Positions 41,829 to 49,901 of a DNA stretch of 64,000 nucleotides are shown here, piece by piece. Source of the DNA: Anthropogastromicrobium sp963626545 (GTDB taxonomy: Bacteria; Bacillota; Clostridia; Lachnospirales; Lachnospiraceae); the NCBI GenBank assembly GCA_963626545.1, contig CAVFYJ010000001.1, forward strand, positions 34,989 through 98,988, in the 5' to 3' direction. A program made the position numbers and the translations under genes. The notes beneath the pieces were generated by a model. That model was not told the origin of the DNA. It saw only the letters and a program-made list of their open reading frames with translations, and made no database searches. The number at the start of each line of letters is the position of its first letter. Positions within the stretch are counted from its first letter, which is position 1.

Positions 41829-43286
41829 ATGAATAAAAAAGAGAGAGATGAATTTATCCGACAGAAAAAGGCAGCCTACAAAAAGGCGAGAACGTTTGGC
41901 CTGTTTCTGTTTATTGTTGTAATGGCATTTTGTTGTATTCTCGGATTGACACTTCCGATTCGTCCAAAGGAGTCTATGTTGGAGAAACGAGAGTTGGCAA
42001 AATTTCCGTCATTTTCCATCTCAGGTGTGATGGACGGCAGCTATTTTTCTGATATCTCCACTTGGTACTCGGATTCTTATCCACTTCGTGATATGTGGAT
42101 GTCGGGAAGCAATGCCATGAAAAAACTTTATGGAATCAAAACAAAGCAGGTTGTTTCGAACAAAAATACGGCAGATGAGATCCCAACTGTAATAAAAACG
42201 GAAGCAGAAGAAACACCAGAGGTGGTTTCAAGTGAGGCACAGTCTGAGGTGCAGACCGAAGCTGTGGCATCTGCGCCAGCAGAAAGTGTAGAATCTTCTG
42301 CGGTAGCATCTGCACCGGCACCGATTGTACTTCCAACCGATGATCCGTCGTATTCGCTGGCTCCAATCGCAGGTCAGACATTAAACGGTGTTTACGTTGA
42401 AGGAGACACCGGTTATGGCATGTATTTCTTTAATCAGCAGGCTGCATCTACCTATATTGATGTAGTAAATCGTACGGCGGATGCCCTTGCAGGTGTGGCG
42501 AATGTTTACACGATGTTGGTTCCAAACAGCGAATATTTTTATCTGACAGACGAGCAGCGTGTTCAGCTTGAGCCAGACTGGAGAAATGAGAGAGCAGCAG
42601 CAGATTATTATGCAGCAAGCTTTCACTCGAATGTAATCAATATTGATATTTATGATGTGCTTACAGCGCATTCGGGTGAATATATTTATTTTAGAACAGA
42701 TCATCACTGGACAGGACTTGGCGCATACTATGCATATACCGCCTGGGCACAGGTAAAAGGTGTGAATGCCCATGGCCTTGATGAGTATGAGCGTGTAGAG
42801 TATCCTGGATTTACCGGATCCTACTACACAGAAACACAGTCGGCAGCGATGGAGGCCAATCCAGATACCGTTATTGCATATAAGCCACTTACCTGTGATC
42901 GTATGACGTTTACGGCTTCTGATGGAAATACATTAAATTGGCCGATTATCAATGATGTGTCGGGCTATCGTAGTACGCAGAAGTATAGCTGCTTTGCAGC
43001 AGGAGATAATCCATTTAGTTATATTGAGAATCCAAATGTCGCAAACGGTCAGGCGTGTGTTGTTGTAAAAGAGTCTTATGCAGATGCGTTTATTCCATAT
43101 TTGACCGATCATTATCAGTTTATTTATTGGTTTGATTATAGAGAATATAATGGAAATATTACCGATTATATTCGAACTGTTACCCAGACAGAGGGAATCA
43201 ATACAGTTGATGTTCTTTTCTTAAATGGATTGGATCCAATCAGTTCAATTGACTCGATGACTCGTTTGAATAGTCTGATGCAGTAA
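41829..43286 (+). CDS. DHHW family (AlgX/AlgJ-like) extracellular O-acetylation protein
   Basis: 485 aa, AGAAAGG site. A basic cytoplasmic tail and one membrane helix (about 20-42), then an exported domain. The motif YFRTDHHWTGLGAYYAY holds the DHHW signature, equivalent to the catalytic region of AlgJ/AlgX SGNH-like acetyltransferases. A Glu/Ala/Ser-rich low-complexity linker (about 115-165) separates the N-terminal wall-proximal part from the catalytic one. Partner of the MBOAT protein upstream in acetylating a surface glycan (family knowledge; the glycan is inferred). Confidence 0.8.
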   Translation: MNKKERDEFIRQKKAAYKKARTFGLFLFIVVMAFCCILGLTLPIRPKESMLEKRELAKFPSFSISGVMDGSYFSDISTWYSDSYPLRDMWMSGSNAMKKLYGIKTKQVVSNKNTADEIPTVIKTEAEETPEVVSSEAQSEVQTEAVASAPAESVESSAVASAPAPIVLPTDDPSYSLAPIAGQTLNGVYVEGDTGYGMYFFNQQAASTYIDVVNRTADALAGVANVYTMLVPNSEYFYLTDEQRVQLEPDWRNERAAADYYAASFHSNVINIDIYDVLTAHSGEYIYFRTDHHWTGLGAYYAYTAWAQVKGVNAHGLDEYERVEYPGFTGSYYTETQSAAMEANPDTVIAYKPLTCDRMTFTASDGNTLNWPIINDVSGYRSTQKYSCFAAGDNPFSYIENPNVANGQACVVVKESYADAFIPYLTDHYQFIYWFDYREYNGNITDYIRTVTQTEGINTVDVLFLNGLDPISSIDSMTRLNSLMQ

Positions 43287-43323
43287 GCAGGCACAACAAT
43301 GAAAATTTGTTTGCCGCACAGCG

Positions 43324-43815
43324 ATGCGGCAGAAAGGTATGGTTATTTTAGTTATGCAGTATTTAATTATTTTTCTGATTTCGATGGTGCCGCTCATTGA
43401 GTTAAGAGGTGCAATTCCGTATGCAATCGGTTTCCAGCTTCCGCTTATTCCGTCTTACATCATCTGTATCCTTGGAAATATGCTTCCAGTGCCGTTTATC
43501 TTCCTGTTTGCCAGAAAGATTCTCGTGTGGGGAAGCGATAAGAAGTACATCGGCAAATTTTTCACTTGGTGTCTGCAAAAAGGAGAGAAGGGTGGCCAGA
43601 AGCTTCAGGCAAAGGCCGGAAGAGGTCTGTATGTGGCACTGTTTATATTCGTCGGCATTCCGCTTCCAGGAACTGGCGCGTGGACAGGAACACTCGCAGC
43701 CAGCCTGCTTGATATGGACTTTAAGAAGAGTACACTCGCTGTTATGTGTGGTGTCGTGTGTGCAGGTATTATTATGGGGCTGCTGAGCGGAGGTGTGTTC
43801 TCCTTCATCCGATAA
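43324..43815 (+). CDS. Small multidrug export family membrane protein (COG2426)
   Basis: Up to 163 aa; start may be ATG 43324, 43339 or 43354, the last matching the family N-terminus best. Four membrane segments with the family's VPLIELRGAIPYAIG and FVGIPLPGTGAWTGTLAASLL. Substrate unknown; the drug-export name rests on weak evidence for the family. It follows the DHHW gene by 38 nt and may be co-transcribed with it. It converges on sigG with a shared terminator. Confidence 0.75.
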   Translation: MRQKGMVILVMQYLIIFLISMVPLIELRGAIPYAIGFQLPLIPSYIICILGNMLPVPFIFLFARKILVWGSDKKYIGKFFTWCLQKGEKGGQKLQAKAGRGLYVALFIFVGIPLPGTGAWTGTLAASLLDMDFKKSTLAVMCGVVCAGIIMGLLSGGVFSFIR

Positions 43816-43824
43816 TAGTATGTA

Positions 43825-43848
43825 GGGGTATCTCAGCTGAGATATCCC
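43825..43848. terminator. Bidirectional hairpin between the export gene and sigG
   Basis: GGGGTATCTCAG and CTGAGATATCCC are directly adjacent palindromic arms. The sigG stop codon lies inside it. Confidence 0.6.
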
Positions 43849-44609
43849 TTCATTGTTTTTAAGGCATTCTTTTCCAGACGGGAAACCTGTGCCTGTGAAA
43901 TGTGAATTTCCTGTGCGATTTCCATCTGCGTTTTCCCCTCATAAAAACGCATTTTAATGATGTTTTGCTCCCGCTTGGGGAGCTTTTTTAATGCCTCACA
44001 CAGCGCAATTTCCTGTACCCAGTTATCCTCCTTATTTTTCTTGTCACTGATCTGATCCATGACATAGAGGGTGTCGCCGCCGTCACTGTAGACTGGTTCG
44101 TAAAGACTTAAGGGACTTTGAATTGCATCGAGTGACTGGACAATCTCCTCGCGGGAAATGCCGGTGCGTTCAGCGATCTCCTCGAGCGTGGGTTCCCGGT
44201 CCAACTCCTTTGTGAGTGCTTCCCTTGCCGAGACCGTCTTGTAGGCAATGTCACGAAGCGATCGCGAAACGCGGATGCTGTTGTTGTCCCGCAAGAAGCG
44301 GCGCACCTCGCCAATGATCATCGGAACGGCATAGGTCGAAAATTTCACCTGATGCCCCAGATCAAAGTTGTCGATTGCCTTCATCAGCCCGATGCAGCCG
44401 ATCTGAAACAAATCATCAATATTTTCACCGCTTGAGGAGAAGCGGCCGATCACGCTTAAGACAAGGCGCAGATTTCCTGTAATGTACAGCTCACGTGCCT
44501 CTTGGTCTCCGTTTTTTATCCGGTGGAACAAAGTTTCCTTCTCACTGCTGTCAAGCAGGGGCAGCTTTGCCGTGTTGACCCCGCAGATTTCCACTTTGTA
44601 GCCTGCCAT
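43833..44609 (-). CDS. sigG: Sporulation sigma factor SigG (forespore)
   Basis: 258 aa with an AAAGGAAGG site. The N-terminal KVEICGVNTAKLPLL is diagnostic of SigG; regions 2 to 4 follow (NLRLVLSVIGRFSSSGENIDDLFQIGCIGLMKAIDNF, REEIVQSLDAIQSPLSLYEPVY, MRFYEGKTQMEIAQEIHISQAQVSRLE). It is the late forespore sigma factor. In many Firmicutes sigG is immediately downstream of sigE; here it is 6 kb away and in the opposite direction. Confidence 0.93.
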   Translation of the reverse strand: MAGYKVEICGVNTAKLPLLDSSEKETLFHRIKNGDQEARELYITGNLRLVLSVIGRFSSSGENIDDLFQIGCIGLMKAIDNFDLGHQVKFSTYAVPMIIGEVRRFLRDNNSIRVSRSLRDIAYKTVSAREALTKELDREPTLEEIAERTGISREEIVQSLDAIQSPLSLYEPVYSDGGDTLYVMDQISDKKNKEDNWVQEIALCEALKKLPKREQNIIKMRFYEGKTQMEIAQEIHISQAQVSRLEKNALKTMKGYLS

Positions 44610-44654
44610 CTGTATCCTTCCTTTCCGCAGCAGTCCACTGCCGCCATAGAGTGT

Positions 44655-44715
44655 GTGTTCACGAAATGCCGATTTGCAAAAAAGAGAAAGTTGACATGAT
44701 GCGTGAACAGTAACC
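44655..44715. repeat. Palindromic intergenic element, family 2
   Basis: GTGTTCACGAAATGCCGATT to GCGTGAACAGTAACC. The ends match the copies at 9994 and 13675; it lies upstream of sigG. Confidence 0.6.
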
Positions 44716-44774
44716 TAAAAGAAGCATGCACAAAAAGAAAGGGCTTTATACCAGATATTTGTGGGAGAACACTC

Positions 44775-44803
44775 TTGCAAAACAATAGAAAGTTCGATAT
44801 GAT
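44775..44803 (+). promoter_or_regulatory. Sigma-A promoter of the HAD gene
   Basis: TTGCAA (44775-44780), 17 nt, TATGAT (44798-44803), 36 nt before the ATG. Confidence 0.65.
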
Positions 44804-44839
44804 AATGGTCAGACGACAGAAGACAAAGGAGAAAATTGC

Positions 44840-45490
44840 ATGGATACAGTCTTTTTTGACATGGACGGAACGCTGATTGACACAGAGAAATATTATAATA
44901 TTTGCTGGTATGAGGCGATCACAAAATTTGGCTATGCGATCACGAGAAAAGAGGCGCTTGACCTTCGCAGTCTCGGACGACCGCATGTATACCGCTTTTT
45001 TGAGGAAAAATATGGCAAGGGTTTTCCGTATGACGAGGTGCGTGCGTACCGAAAGCAAATCATGGAGGAAATGCTAAAGCGTGACGGCATTCAGGTAAAG
45101 CCTGGCGCGAAGGAACTTCTTTCATGGCTCAAAAGTCGTCACATCCGCTGTATGATCGCCACCGCAACGGATCTTGAACGCACAGAGCGTTACTTAGAAC
45201 AGACCGGGCTGGCACCGTATTTTGATGAGCTGATCAGTGCCGTCATGGTAAAAGAAGGAAAGCCGTCGCCTGACATTTATGAACTTGCATGCGAGAAGGC
45301 CGGGCGAGCACCAAAAGACTGCATCGCAATCGAGGATTCGCCAAACGGTGTGCGCTCCGCGGCTGCGGCCGGCTGTCACGTCTTCATGGTGCCGGATTTG
45401 AGCGAGCCAGACGAAGAGACGCGCGCACTATGTGATGGGGTGTTTGAAAGCCTCACCGAACTACAAAAATATTTTGTAAGTATTTCTTAA
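44840..45490 (+). CDS. HAD superfamily hydrolase, phosphoglycolate/beta-phosphoglucomutase-like
   Basis: 216 aa. Motif I DMDGTL (D8, D10), a helical cap domain after it, motif II ATATD, motif III lysine in KEGKPSPDIY and motif IV IEDSPNGVRSAAAAG. It is a subfamily I hydrolase acting on a small phosphorylated metabolite in the cytoplasm; whether it is a phosphatase or a sugar-phosphate mutase cannot be read. Own promoter. Confidence 0.82.
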   Translation: MDTVFFDMDGTLIDTEKYYNICWYEAITKFGYAITRKEALDLRSLGRPHVYRFFEEKYGKGFPYDEVRAYRKQIMEEMLKRDGIQVKPGAKELLSWLKSRHIRCMIATATDLERTERYLEQTGLAPYFDELISAVMVKEGKPSPDIYELACEKAGRAPKDCIAIEDSPNGVRSAAAAGCHVFMVPDLSEPDEETRALCDGVFESLTELQKYFVSIS

Positions 45491-45491
45491 G

Positions 45492-45520
45492 TTGAAAGAA
45501 ACCGCCATTTGCGGTATCAT
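45492..45520 (+). promoter_or_regulatory. Sigma-A promoter of pepF
   Basis: TTGAAA (45492-45497), 17 nt, TATCAT (45515-45520), immediately after the HAD gene stop. Confidence 0.6.
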
Positions 45521-45569
45521 AAAATAGACGGACTCAAACGAGCCCTAGATTTCTGAAAGGGGAACCAAG

Positions 45570-47360
45570 ATGGAAGTAAAAGACAGAAAAGAAATTAATG
45601 TAAAAGATACATGGAACTTGGAAAGCATTTACGCAAACGATCAGCTGTGGGAGGAAGACTATGCTGCACTCGAGAAGGATGCAGAGAGCTTCGCTCAGTA
45701 TAAGGGAGCGATCGCAGTCGATATTCACCAGATTCCCGTTGTATTGGATGCATATTATGGATTGATGCGCCGTTTAAGCAAGCTTAGCGTATACGCAAGA
45801 ATGCGTTCCGATCAGGATACGACCGACAGCACTTATCAGACCATGTCCGCAAAGTCTGGTACGCTTGGTGTAAAGCTCAGTGCAGTCAGTGCATTTATGG
45901 AGCCAGAGATTCTTTCCTATAGCAAGGAAGCGCTCGGGGAAGCCGAAAAAGCGGATGAGCACACTGCTTATTATACAAGAAAGATTGACGAGATGCTTCG
46001 TGGACAGGAGCACACCTTAGATGCCGAAAAAGAGGAACTTCTTGCGGTAGCAGGTGATATGGCAGATGCTCCGTCTGATATTTTCAATGTTTTGATGAAT
46101 GCCGATATGAAGTATCCGGATATCGTATTATCAGAGGGAACTTGTCTTCCGCTGACAAACAGCACCTATATTTCCTATATGGAGTCCCCAAACCGTGAGA
46201 TCAGAGAAGGCGCATTTAAGACCTTGTATGGTCAGATTGCCAGCTTAAAGAATACCTTCGCTGCGATCTATGGCGGAAACTTAAAGCAGGCAAAGTTTTA
46301 TGCAGAGTCCAGAAGGTATTCTTCTGCACGCGCTATGTATTTAGCAGATTCCAACGTGCCGGAGAGTGTTTATGACAATTTGCTAAGTGCTGTTCATGAG
46401 GCACTTCCGATGATGTATCGCTACGTTGCCGTTCGTAAGAAGGTGCTTGGCGTGGATAAGCTTCATATGTATGACGTATATACACCAATCTTTGCCGCAC
46501 AGGATCAGACCTATGAGTTTGAAACCGCAAAAGAGATGGTGCTTGAGGCATTAAAGCCGATGGGAGAGGAGTATCTTAGCCATATTCGTGAAGGCTTTGC
46601 AAACCGCTGGATTGATATTTATCCAAACAAGGGTAAGAGAGGCGGCGCGTATTCTTGGGGCTGCTATGATTCCCAACCGTTTGTTCTGATGAACTACACT
46701 GGAAATCTGGACAGCGTATTTACTTTGATTCATGAACTGGGCCATTCCATTCATTCCTACTATTCCAGAAGCACACAGGACTATCCATATGCTGGCTACA
46801 AGATCTTTGTCGCAGAGGTGGCATCTACTTGCAACGAGTCTCTGTTGATGCATGATCTTCTGGAAAAGACAACCGATAAGGAGCAGAGAAAGTATCTGTT
46901 AAACCACTATCTGAGTAGCTTCAAGGGAACCTTGTTCCGTCAGGCAATGTTTGCGGAGTTCGAGAAGAATGCACATGAGTACTGCGCACAGGGCAAGCCG
47001 CTGACAGCAGATGCACTCAGTAAAATGTATTTAGATCTGAATCAGAAGTACTTTGGACCGGATATGGAGAAGGATGAAGAGATCGCATACGAGTGGATGC
47101 GCATTCCGCATTTCTATACCCCATTCTATGTTTATCAGTATGCGACTGGCTACTCCGCAGCCGTTGCATTGTCTGCAAAGATTCTGAAGGAAGGAAAGCC
47201 AGCAGTAGATGCGTATATGAGCTTCTTAAAGGGTGGATGCAGCAAGGATCCGATCGATCTGTTAAAGATGGCAGGTGTTGATATGACCACACCGAAGCCG
47301 GTAGCCGATGCGTTGGCACTGTTTGGCAGTCTGGTAGAAGAACTGGAAGCACTTGTCTGA
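45570..47360 (+). CDS. pepF: Oligoendopeptidase F
   Basis: 596 aa, normal for the M3B family, with a GAAAGGGG site. Zinc motif HELGH (H388, E389, H392) with the downstream glutamate in the VAEVASTCNESL segment. It cleaves peptides of about 7-17 residues in the cytoplasm. No signal peptide. The nitroreductase gene follows 14 nt after the stop, probably in the same transcript. Confidence 0.95.
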   Translation: MEVKDRKEINVKDTWNLESIYANDQLWEEDYAALEKDAESFAQYKGAIAVDIHQIPVVLDAYYGLMRRLSKLSVYARMRSDQDTTDSTYQTMSAKSGTLGVKLSAVSAFMEPEILSYSKEALGEAEKADEHTAYYTRKIDEMLRGQEHTLDAEKEELLAVAGDMADAPSDIFNVLMNADMKYPDIVLSEGTCLPLTNSTYISYMESPNREIREGAFKTLYGQIASLKNTFAAIYGGNLKQAKFYAESRRYSSARAMYLADSNVPESVYDNLLSAVHEALPMMYRYVAVRKKVLGVDKLHMYDVYTPIFAAQDQTYEFETAKEMVLEALKPMGEEYLSHIREGFANRWIDIYPNKGKRGGAYSWGCYDSQPFVLMNYTGNLDSVFTLIHELGHSIHSYYSRSTQDYPYAGYKIFVAEVASTCNESLLMHDLLEKTTDKEQRKYLLNHYLSSFKGTLFRQAMFAEFEKNAHEYCAQGKPLTADALSKMYLDLNQKYFGPDMEKDEEIAYEWMRIPHFYTPFYVYQYATGYSAAVALSAKILKEGKPAVDAYMSFLKGGCSKDPIDLLKMAGVDMTTPKPVADALALFGSLVEELEALV

Positions 47361-47374
47361 AAGGCTGGTGAAAC

Positions 47375-48145
47375 ATGACACAATACGAAGCAATAGGCAG
47401 ACGCCGTTCCGTCAGAAAGTTTCAGATGACGGCGATTGATCCGCGCATTATGAAGCAGATCAATTGCTTTATCCAGACGCTGGCACCGCTGCACCCGCAG
47501 GCAGCATACCGGATTGCCGTTGTGGAGGCATACAATACGCAAAAGCATGTGTTTAAGGGGATGTTTCTGGCGGAGGCACCATATTATCTGGTGCTTTCCG
47601 CAAAAGCACACCCGTTTGCGGCGGTGAATGCCGGATATGTGATGGAGCAGATGGTTTTGTATCTGGTATCAAAGGGCTTTGCTACCTGTTATTTAGGCGA
47701 TGCAAAGCAAAAGCCAGATCTGGATCAGTATCAGCCGATGATTGTTGTCGCGTTTGGAAAGGCTGCTGTCTCGACACCAAAAAAGCCTGCTTCCCGAAAG
47801 AAGATTACCGAGCTGGTGTATCAACCGCCAGTGGCATCCCAGAATGATCGAAAGATCATCGAGGCAGCAAGGATTGCGCCGTCGGCGCTCAATCTCCAGC
47901 CGTGGCGTTTTTTGCCGGAGGACGGAAAGATTCACATCTTTATGAAAAAAGATGGGTTTGTGCAGACAAAGCGCATGAAGGAGCTGACGCAGCTGGATAT
48001 GGGTATTGCCATGTGCCATATGGCACTTGCAGCCGAAGAACTGTGGCTGGATTGGCGTCTTTCTATGGAGGAACCGGGAACGGAACCAGAGTGGAAGGGC
48101 TGTAAATATGTGGCAACGCTCTATTATGAGACGAAGACGTTTTAA
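47375..48145 (+). CDS. Nitroreductase family protein (TM1586-like)
   Basis: 256 aa. N-terminal YEAIGRRRSVRKFQM is the FMN-phosphate-binding nitroreductase start, and the second half repeats the pattern with ARIAPSALNLQPWRF. The two-lobed arrangement in one chain matches the TM1586 type, an internally duplicated nitroreductase fold. It likely uses FMN and NAD(P)H; substrate unknown. Co-transcribed with pepF. Confidence 0.8.
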   Translation: MTQYEAIGRRRSVRKFQMTAIDPRIMKQINCFIQTLAPLHPQAAYRIAVVEAYNTQKHVFKGMFLAEAPYYLVLSAKAHPFAAVNAGYVMEQMVLYLVSKGFATCYLGDAKQKPDLDQYQPMIVVAFGKAAVSTPKKPASRKKITELVYQPPVASQNDRKIIEAARIAPSALNLQPWRFLPEDGKIHIFMKKDGFVQTKRMKELTQLDMGIAMCHMALAAEELWLDWRLSMEEPGTEPEWKGCKYVATLYYETKTF

Positions 48146-48152
48146 AAGACAT

Positions 48153-48190
48153 TTGAATTGAACTAGTATGCTTGAATTGAATTAGCATGT
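48153..48190. repeat. Tandem repeat, 19 bp x 2
   Basis: TTGAATTGAACTAGTATGC followed by TTGAATTGAATTAGCATGT, 8 nt after the nitroreductase stop. Confidence 0.75.
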
Positions 48191-48207
48191 TGTAGCTGAA
48201 CTCGTTT

Positions 48208-48255
48208 TACTATGTCAGACGCTGTAAAATATTGACTGTGAGCTGAAACATAAAT
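48208..48255 (+). repeat. Dispersed intergenic element, family 1, diverged copy
   Basis: TATGTCAGACGCTGTAAAAT followed by TGACTGTGAGCTGAAAC; the closest relative is the left half of the copy at 3825. Confidence 0.5.
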
Positions 48256-48298
48256 CTCCACATCACTGCATAAGGTAACAACAGAAAATGTAAGGCGG

Positions 48299-49576
48299 GT
48301 GGAGAACATAAAAAGAAAACGTATCTGGGCAGTGCTTGCCTTTGTCATGGCCGTTTTTCTCGTGGTAGAAAACGTGTTCTGCTTTGATTTAAACGAAAAC
48401 AAGCAATACAGCGAACAACAATATAATGAACAATACATGGTGCAGCCTGATCTTGATACCGCATTGGAAAAGCCTGACCCGAATTCACTTTATGCCAGGT
48501 CGGCGGCGCTGATCGACGGTGATACGGGCAGGCTTTTGTATGGCAAAGAAGCCGATGTGAGCCTTCCGATGGCAAGCACAACAAAGATCATGACCTGTAT
48601 TCTGGTGCTTGAGACGATGGAGCCAGACGATGTCTGTACGGTATCTTCCTATGCAGCTTCCCAGCCGCAGGTGCACTTAGGAGTGCAGGCCGGGTGGGAG
48701 TTTTCTTGTGAGGATCTTTTGTATTCACTGATGCTTGAGAGTCACAACGATACGGCGGTGATTCTGGCGGAGGCAGCAGCGGGCAGTGTGGAAGGCTTTG
48801 CCGTGTGGATGAATGAGAAGGCCGCGCAGATTGGGCTTAGTCAGACGCATTTTGTCACGCCAAATGGTTTGGATGCCGAAGGTCATTATACGACGGCAAG
48901 AGAGCTGGCATTGATTCTTCGCTACTGCATTCGAACCTCGCCAAAGAGCAGGGAATTTTTGAAAATTACACAGGCGACAAGTCACGTATTTACTGATTGT
49001 ACCGGACAGCGTAGCTTTTCGGTCTACAATCACAATGCATTTTTGCAGATGATGGATGGCGCGCTTACCGGAAAGACGGGATTTACTGGAAATGCCGGGT
49101 ATTGCTACGTCGGTGCGCTTGAGCGAGAGGGCCGTCTTTACATCGTAGCACTTCTTGCCTGCGGTTGGCCAAACAACAAAGGATATAAGTGGTCAGATAC
49201 GAAAAAGCTCATGAAATATGGATTAAATGCGTACGCGACAAAGGCATTAGACACGCCGCCTGTGCCGGGAATGAAGGCTTCGGTTATAGATGGCGAGTAC
49301 GAATGGAAAAAGGAAAAACAGGCAGAGGTCGCACTTGTCTGTCCTGATGCGCCCAAATCGTATCAGGTGTTGGCACGAGCTGGGGAAAAGATTGAGATTC
49401 ACATCCGGGCCAGACAGGAGCTTACGGCGCCCATCTTGGGGCAGGAAATCTGCGGGGAGGTATCATACTGGCTTGGTGAGGTCTGCCTTGGCACGTATCC
49501 GATTTATCCGGCGCAGGCAGTAGACAGACGCGCGTTTGTCTGGTATATTAGGCGTGTGCTTTCTTTGCTGATCTAA
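48299..49576 (+). CDS. D-alanyl-D-alanine carboxypeptidase (S11 family)
   Basis: 425 aa from GTG 48299, chosen because it supplies the basic residues ahead of the signal helix; the AAGGCGG site is very close, so the start is uncertain. A signal peptide or anchor (about 9-28) is followed by the S11 catalytic domain: SxxK in MASTTKIM, SHN in LESHNDTAV and KTG in GKTGFTGNAGYC. It trims the terminal D-Ala of peptidoglycan pentapeptides outside the membrane. The C-terminal domain (about 300-400) is DacA/DacF-like and ends with a short amphipathic or hydrophobic stretch that may hold it to the membrane. Confidence 0.88.
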   Translation: MENIKRKRIWAVLAFVMAVFLVVENVFCFDLNENKQYSEQQYNEQYMVQPDLDTALEKPDPNSLYARSAALIDGDTGRLLYGKEADVSLPMASTTKIMTCILVLETMEPDDVCTVSSYAASQPQVHLGVQAGWEFSCEDLLYSLMLESHNDTAVILAEAAAGSVEGFAVWMNEKAAQIGLSQTHFVTPNGLDAEGHYTTARELALILRYCIRTSPKSREFLKITQATSHVFTDCTGQRSFSVYNHNAFLQMMDGALTGKTGFTGNAGYCYVGALEREGRLYIVALLACGWPNNKGYKWSDTKKLMKYGLNAYATKALDTPPVPGMKASVIDGEYEWKKEKQAEVALVCPDAPKSYQVLARAGEKIEIHIRARQELTAPILGQEICGEVSYWLGEVCLGTYPIYPAQAVDRRAFVWYIRRVLSLLI

Positions 49577-49647
49577 CAGGAACGATAAACGTGATGTTAC
49601 ATAGCGTTGAATGGTTACGCAAATCTAGGGAAAGCAGGCAATCAACG

Positions 49648-49890
49648 ATGAGTATTGCAAGAAAAGAAAAAAAGCTGATAGTGGTATTTCCAACAACCAC
49701 AGATGCCATGCATATGCAGCAGGCAGCGACGACATATAGACTTCCCGGGCGCATGGTTCCGCTGCCGGGCACGATCGAGGCTGGCTGTGGTCTGGCATGG
49801 TGCACAGACCTGACTCAAAAGGAACGTCTTATGGCGCTAACGGAGAAGCTTGGAATACACACACAGGGCTTTTATGAACAGGAATGGTGA
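49648..49890 (+). CDS. DUF3343 family protein
   Basis: 80 aa from ATG 49648. The conserved core VFPTTTDAMHMQQAA...LPGRMVPLPGTIEAGCGLAWC matches DUF3343, small proteins with an invariant C(G/S)LAW-C cysteine pair and often linked to selenium/sulfur metabolism. Here it is alone, between a DD-carboxypeptidase and a PdaA-like gene whose ribosome site overlaps its 3' end. Role unknown. Confidence 0.75.
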   Translation: MSIARKEKKLIVVFPTTTDAMHMQQAATTYRLPGRMVPLPGTIEAGCGLAWCTDLTQKERLMALTEKLGIHTQGFYEQEW

Positions 49891-49901
49891 AAGGAATTCA
49901 T

